From: JAENVT01 sp963720775
GTDB lineage: Bacteria > Actinomycetota > Acidimicrobiia > Acidimicrobiales > Ilumatobacteraceae
Assembly: GCA_963720775.1 (NCBI GenBank)
Contig: CAVRGR010000006.1
Location: 992,001 to 1,056,000, forward strand
Reading direction: 5' to 3'
Length of the DNA stretch: 64,000 bases
Made by a program: the position numbers and the translations under genes. This document shows, piece after piece, positions 62,138 to 64,000 of the stretch. The notes beneath the pieces are model-generated. The model saw only the letters and a program-made list of their open reading frames with translations, had not been told where the DNA came from and did not search any database. The stretch's first letter is position 1; each line of letters begins with the position of its first letter.

Positions 62138-63616
62138 TCATCCGGCTGGTGCCTGGAAGATCAACACCCAGTCCGTGTCGCCGGCGGCGTTCTTGCCCGG
62201 CGTCTTGAACGGAGCCGACGCCGGGCGAAACGACCCGTCGGTGGGATCGAACCACTGGGCCGTGGCGCCGGATGCAAGCTTGGATTGGTCGACGGTGAGC
62301 GTGCGCTCGGTCGGGGTGTAGGCGATGGCCAGTGTGCGATCGGCAGTCACCGCGGCAGTGGCATAGTCGTTGTCGAGCACGTCGCCGGTCGAGGTGTAGG
62401 TGCCCACATCGCCGGTGAGGAAGGCGTGCTTCTCGTCGGGCACGAGGTCCTGCCACGGCCGGTCCTTCAGCAGTTGCTCGACGTAACCGAGCTCTGCAAC
62501 GGCCTTGGTGTCGAGATGGTCGACCCAGTTGTCGTTGTTCAACCCCCACGTGTAGTGGTTGCCGTACACCTGCCCAGCAGCGCCCGACAAGGCGGTCCAC
62601 CACTCCTGACGTCGCAGTGTGAGATTGGTCGTCGTCGGCCCGCCGTCGTTGTTCTCGTCCTCGTAGTTGGCCTCGACCATCAGCACCGGCTGCGTCGGGG
62701 TGCCGTCGTAGGCCTTGAGGTCGACGTCGTAGGTGGGCGAGTAGCTGTAGGCCGAGGCGATGTCGATGAGTGGCTGCCACGGGGGATCGTCGAACGAGGT
62801 CGACACCGGTGGATTGAGCTCGATGGTCTGCAGCGCGTGTGGCGCACCCGCTCTGATGCCTTGCGAGAGTGCGATCTCGAAGGGGTCGTACGTGTTCCAT
62901 TGATCGATCTGGTAGTCGTTGCCCAGCATCCAGATGATGTTGGGAGCGTCCTTGTAGCGCTGGCCGAGGAATGTGCCGAAGCCGCGGCTGTTGTCGACAC
63001 CATTGTCCTTGAGCAGGTCGCGGAAGCTACCGGTCTCAGCCGGATCGAGCAGAAGGGTGATGCCGTGGCGTGCAGCGATCTGCACCATGGTGTCCATCCT
63101 GGCGAAGTAGTCGGGGTTCGGGGTGGACAGGTCGCGGTCGTTCAGGAACGGCTTGATCCCGTCACAGGTGCGCGCATCGGACGTACCGAAGGTGTACGGA
63201 CCGCAGATCAGGTTCACCCAGGCGGCGTTGAAGCCCTTCTTCTGCCGATCGGCGAAGAAGAAGTCCATGTCCTGCGTGGTGAGATGCGCAGACAGGCACT
63301 GGGGCGAGTCGCCGATGACCATGACCGGTGCGCCGGCCTGGTCGACGAGGTACCGCCCGTTCGAGCTCACCGCCACTGGGAAGTGGAAAGTCGCCGCTGC
63401 ATCCGTGGAGGCCGCGGGCGGCGTCGAAGTGTCGGCGGCGCCGGGGGTCGACGATGCCGAGGCAGCGCCGCCAAGGTTCGGATCAGGGCAATGTGCGCTG
63501 CTCGATGAACTGCACGCCACAACACCGAGCGCCGATAGCGACACCAAGGCCAATGCCACTGTCGCCCGGACGAGCCGGGATGCCTCGGACACTTCCACCT
63601 GGCTGGTGCCGTCCAT
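62138..63616 (-). CDS. DUF4038-domain (apiosidase-like) secreted lipoprotein
   Basis: 492 residues. ATG 63616 starts a lipoprotein signal (ALALVSLSALGVVAC, lipidated C35); the longer frame to 63685 is rejected. After a Ser/Ala/Thr linker, a DUF4038 (apiosidase-like) TIM barrel spans about 80-390 (NGRYLVDQAGAPVMVIGDSP, GITLLLDPAETGSFRDLLKD, IIWMLGNDYQIDQW, LMVEANYEDENNDGGPTTTN), followed by the putative collagen-binding beta domain (RTLAIAYTPTERTLTVDQSK). It likely hydrolyses or binds a surface polysaccharide outside the cell. Confidence 0.87.
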   Translation of the reverse strand: MDGTSQVEVSEASRLVRATVALALVSLSALGVVACSSSSSAHCPDPNLGGAASASSTPGAADTSTPPAASTDAAATFHFPVAVSSNGRYLVDQAGAPVMVIGDSPQCLSAHLTTQDMDFFFADRQKKGFNAAWVNLICGPYTFGTSDARTCDGIKPFLNDRDLSTPNPDYFARMDTMVQIAARHGITLLLDPAETGSFRDLLKDNGVDNSRGFGTFLGQRYKDAPNIIWMLGNDYQIDQWNTYDPFEIALSQGIRAGAPHALQTIELNPPVSTSFDDPPWQPLIDIASAYSYSPTYDVDLKAYDGTPTQPVLMVEANYEDENNDGGPTTTNLTLRRQEWWTALSGAAGQVYGNHYTWGLNNDNWVDHLDTKAVAELGYVEQLLKDRPWQDLVPDEKHAFLTGDVGTYTSTGDVLDNDYATAAVTADRTLAIAYTPTERTLTVDQSKLASGATAQWFDPTDGSFRPASAPFKTPGKNAAGDTDWVLIFQAPAG

Positions 63617-63843
63617 GTCGCCCCTTGCAATCCCGCGCCGCTCACGCCGTCCCTGAGAAGCCGATGATACTTGGGCGACGGGCAACGTTCACCGCGCCCG
63701 GCGATAGAGTCAGCCGAGGCGGCGGGTGAAATCTTCCGCCGGGCCGGAATGCGGTGAAGGCCCAAGCGACGGACAACTGCAGCGTGGGCGACGCGTCCCT
63801 CGGACACGTGCTCAGCCGCACACTAGTTTCAGGAGAAGATCAG

Positions 63844-64000
63844 ATGAGAGACGGAGCCCTTGTCAAGGGAGATCTCGTCGAGGTTCGAAGCGCAGCAGAG
63901 ATCCTCGAGACGCTCGACGAGACCGGCGCGCTCGAGGCGATCCCGTTCATGCCGGAAATGATCCCGCAGTTGGGTAAGCGGTTCGTGGTCGATCGGCGAG
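63844..64000 (+). CDS. N-terminal part of a conserved hypothetical protein (cut by window edge)
   Basis: ATG 63844 has AGGAGA upstream (63831-63836) and encodes at least 52 residues before the window ends (MRDGALVKGDLVEVRSAAEI, LETLDETGALEAIPFMPEMI, PQLGKRFVV). The EIL-TLDETG-L-ALPFMPEM pattern is that of a conserved actinobacterial protein commonly found beside glycan-biosynthesis genes; I recall the pattern but no function. The rest lies outside the window. Confidence 0.7.
   Translation, partial: MRDGALVKGDLVEVRSAAEILETLDETGALEAIPFMPEMIPQLGKRFVVDRR

Noticed and set aside
1..64000. tRNA, rRNA, CRISPR arrays, integrase or transposase genes
   Set aside because: No tRNA-like cloverleaf, no spaced direct repeats and no DDE or integrase motif was noticed by eye. 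A tRNAscan or CRISPR finder run would be decisive.

Overview
The window is high-GC DNA with the coding style of an actinobacterium, most likely an uncultured or environmental Acidimicrobiia-like lineage. This is an inference from content. Supporting genes are an F420-type (Ddn-like) nitroreductase, a mycothiol-type maleylpyruvate isomerase fold protein, a DUF222/HNH endonuclease, two PadR regulators, two CoxL-like molybdenum hydroxylases, many GTG starts, ATGA/GTGA overlaps and some promoters that look leaderless. No rRNA, tRNA, CRISPR array, integrase or transposase was recognised.

Layout. 1-7.5 kb: the end of an unknown gene, a Rieske oxygenase with a coupled unknown partner, an EamA transporter, an SDR, then a minus-strand sulfur module (SQR-like flavoprotein, single-cysteine TusE/DsrC-like carrier, DsrE-like protein) divergent from an ArsR regulator, and a zinc alcohol dehydrogenase. 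7.5-15.5 kb: two complete FtsX/MacB-like ABC exporters facing away from each other around a PadR regulator. 15.5-24.8 kb: a secreted phosphoesterase lipoprotein, Ddn-like oxidoreductase, orphan CoxL-like hydroxylase with a divergent MarR gene, DUF222/HNH gene, PadR/SnoaL divergent pair over a perfect palindrome, cyclase plus a PIG-L remnant, ICMT-like methyltransferase and ankyrin protein. 24.8-26.3 kb: a decayed locus with a TetR gene lacking its HTH, a paired-palindrome repeat and an internally deleted FAD monooxygenase. 26.3-35.5 kb: phosphoribosyltransferase, class V aminotransferase, MFS-cNMP fusion, GAF-SpoIIE phosphatase, ACAD-type flavoprotein and GNAT. 35.5-35.9 kb: a short protein built entirely of six-residue repeats that turn into a ladder of ten cysteines, the most unusual item here. 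36-42.6 kb: QueA-like/SDR operon, PPOX, GlsB, EEP nuclease/phosphatase, PLP decarboxylase, TIM-barrel isomerase and a SnoaL-like protein. 42.8-51.9 kb: a putative N-methyl/one-carbon catabolism locus with a MetE-like methyltransferase, second CoxL-like hydroxylase, XRE-cupin regulator and two head-to-head dimethylglycine/sarcosine dehydrogenase-type fusion proteins sharing a palindromic intergenic region. 51.9-64 kb: a maleylpyruvate isomerase-fold protein, then a cell-surface glycan cluster (aldo/keto reductase, GMC oxidoreductase, Asp-box lipoprotein, UGM-like flavoenzyme, PhyH dioxygenase, GT4, GT2, LbH acyltransferase, DUF4038 lipoprotein) running off the right edge.

A pattern across the window: twelve reading-frame breaks in eight otherwise well-preserved genes can each be repaired by adding or removing one base in a short G or C run. 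This looks more like homopolymer sequencing or assembly error than decay. The PIG-L and FAD-monooxygenase remnants differ: they carry large internal deletions that no single-base error explains.
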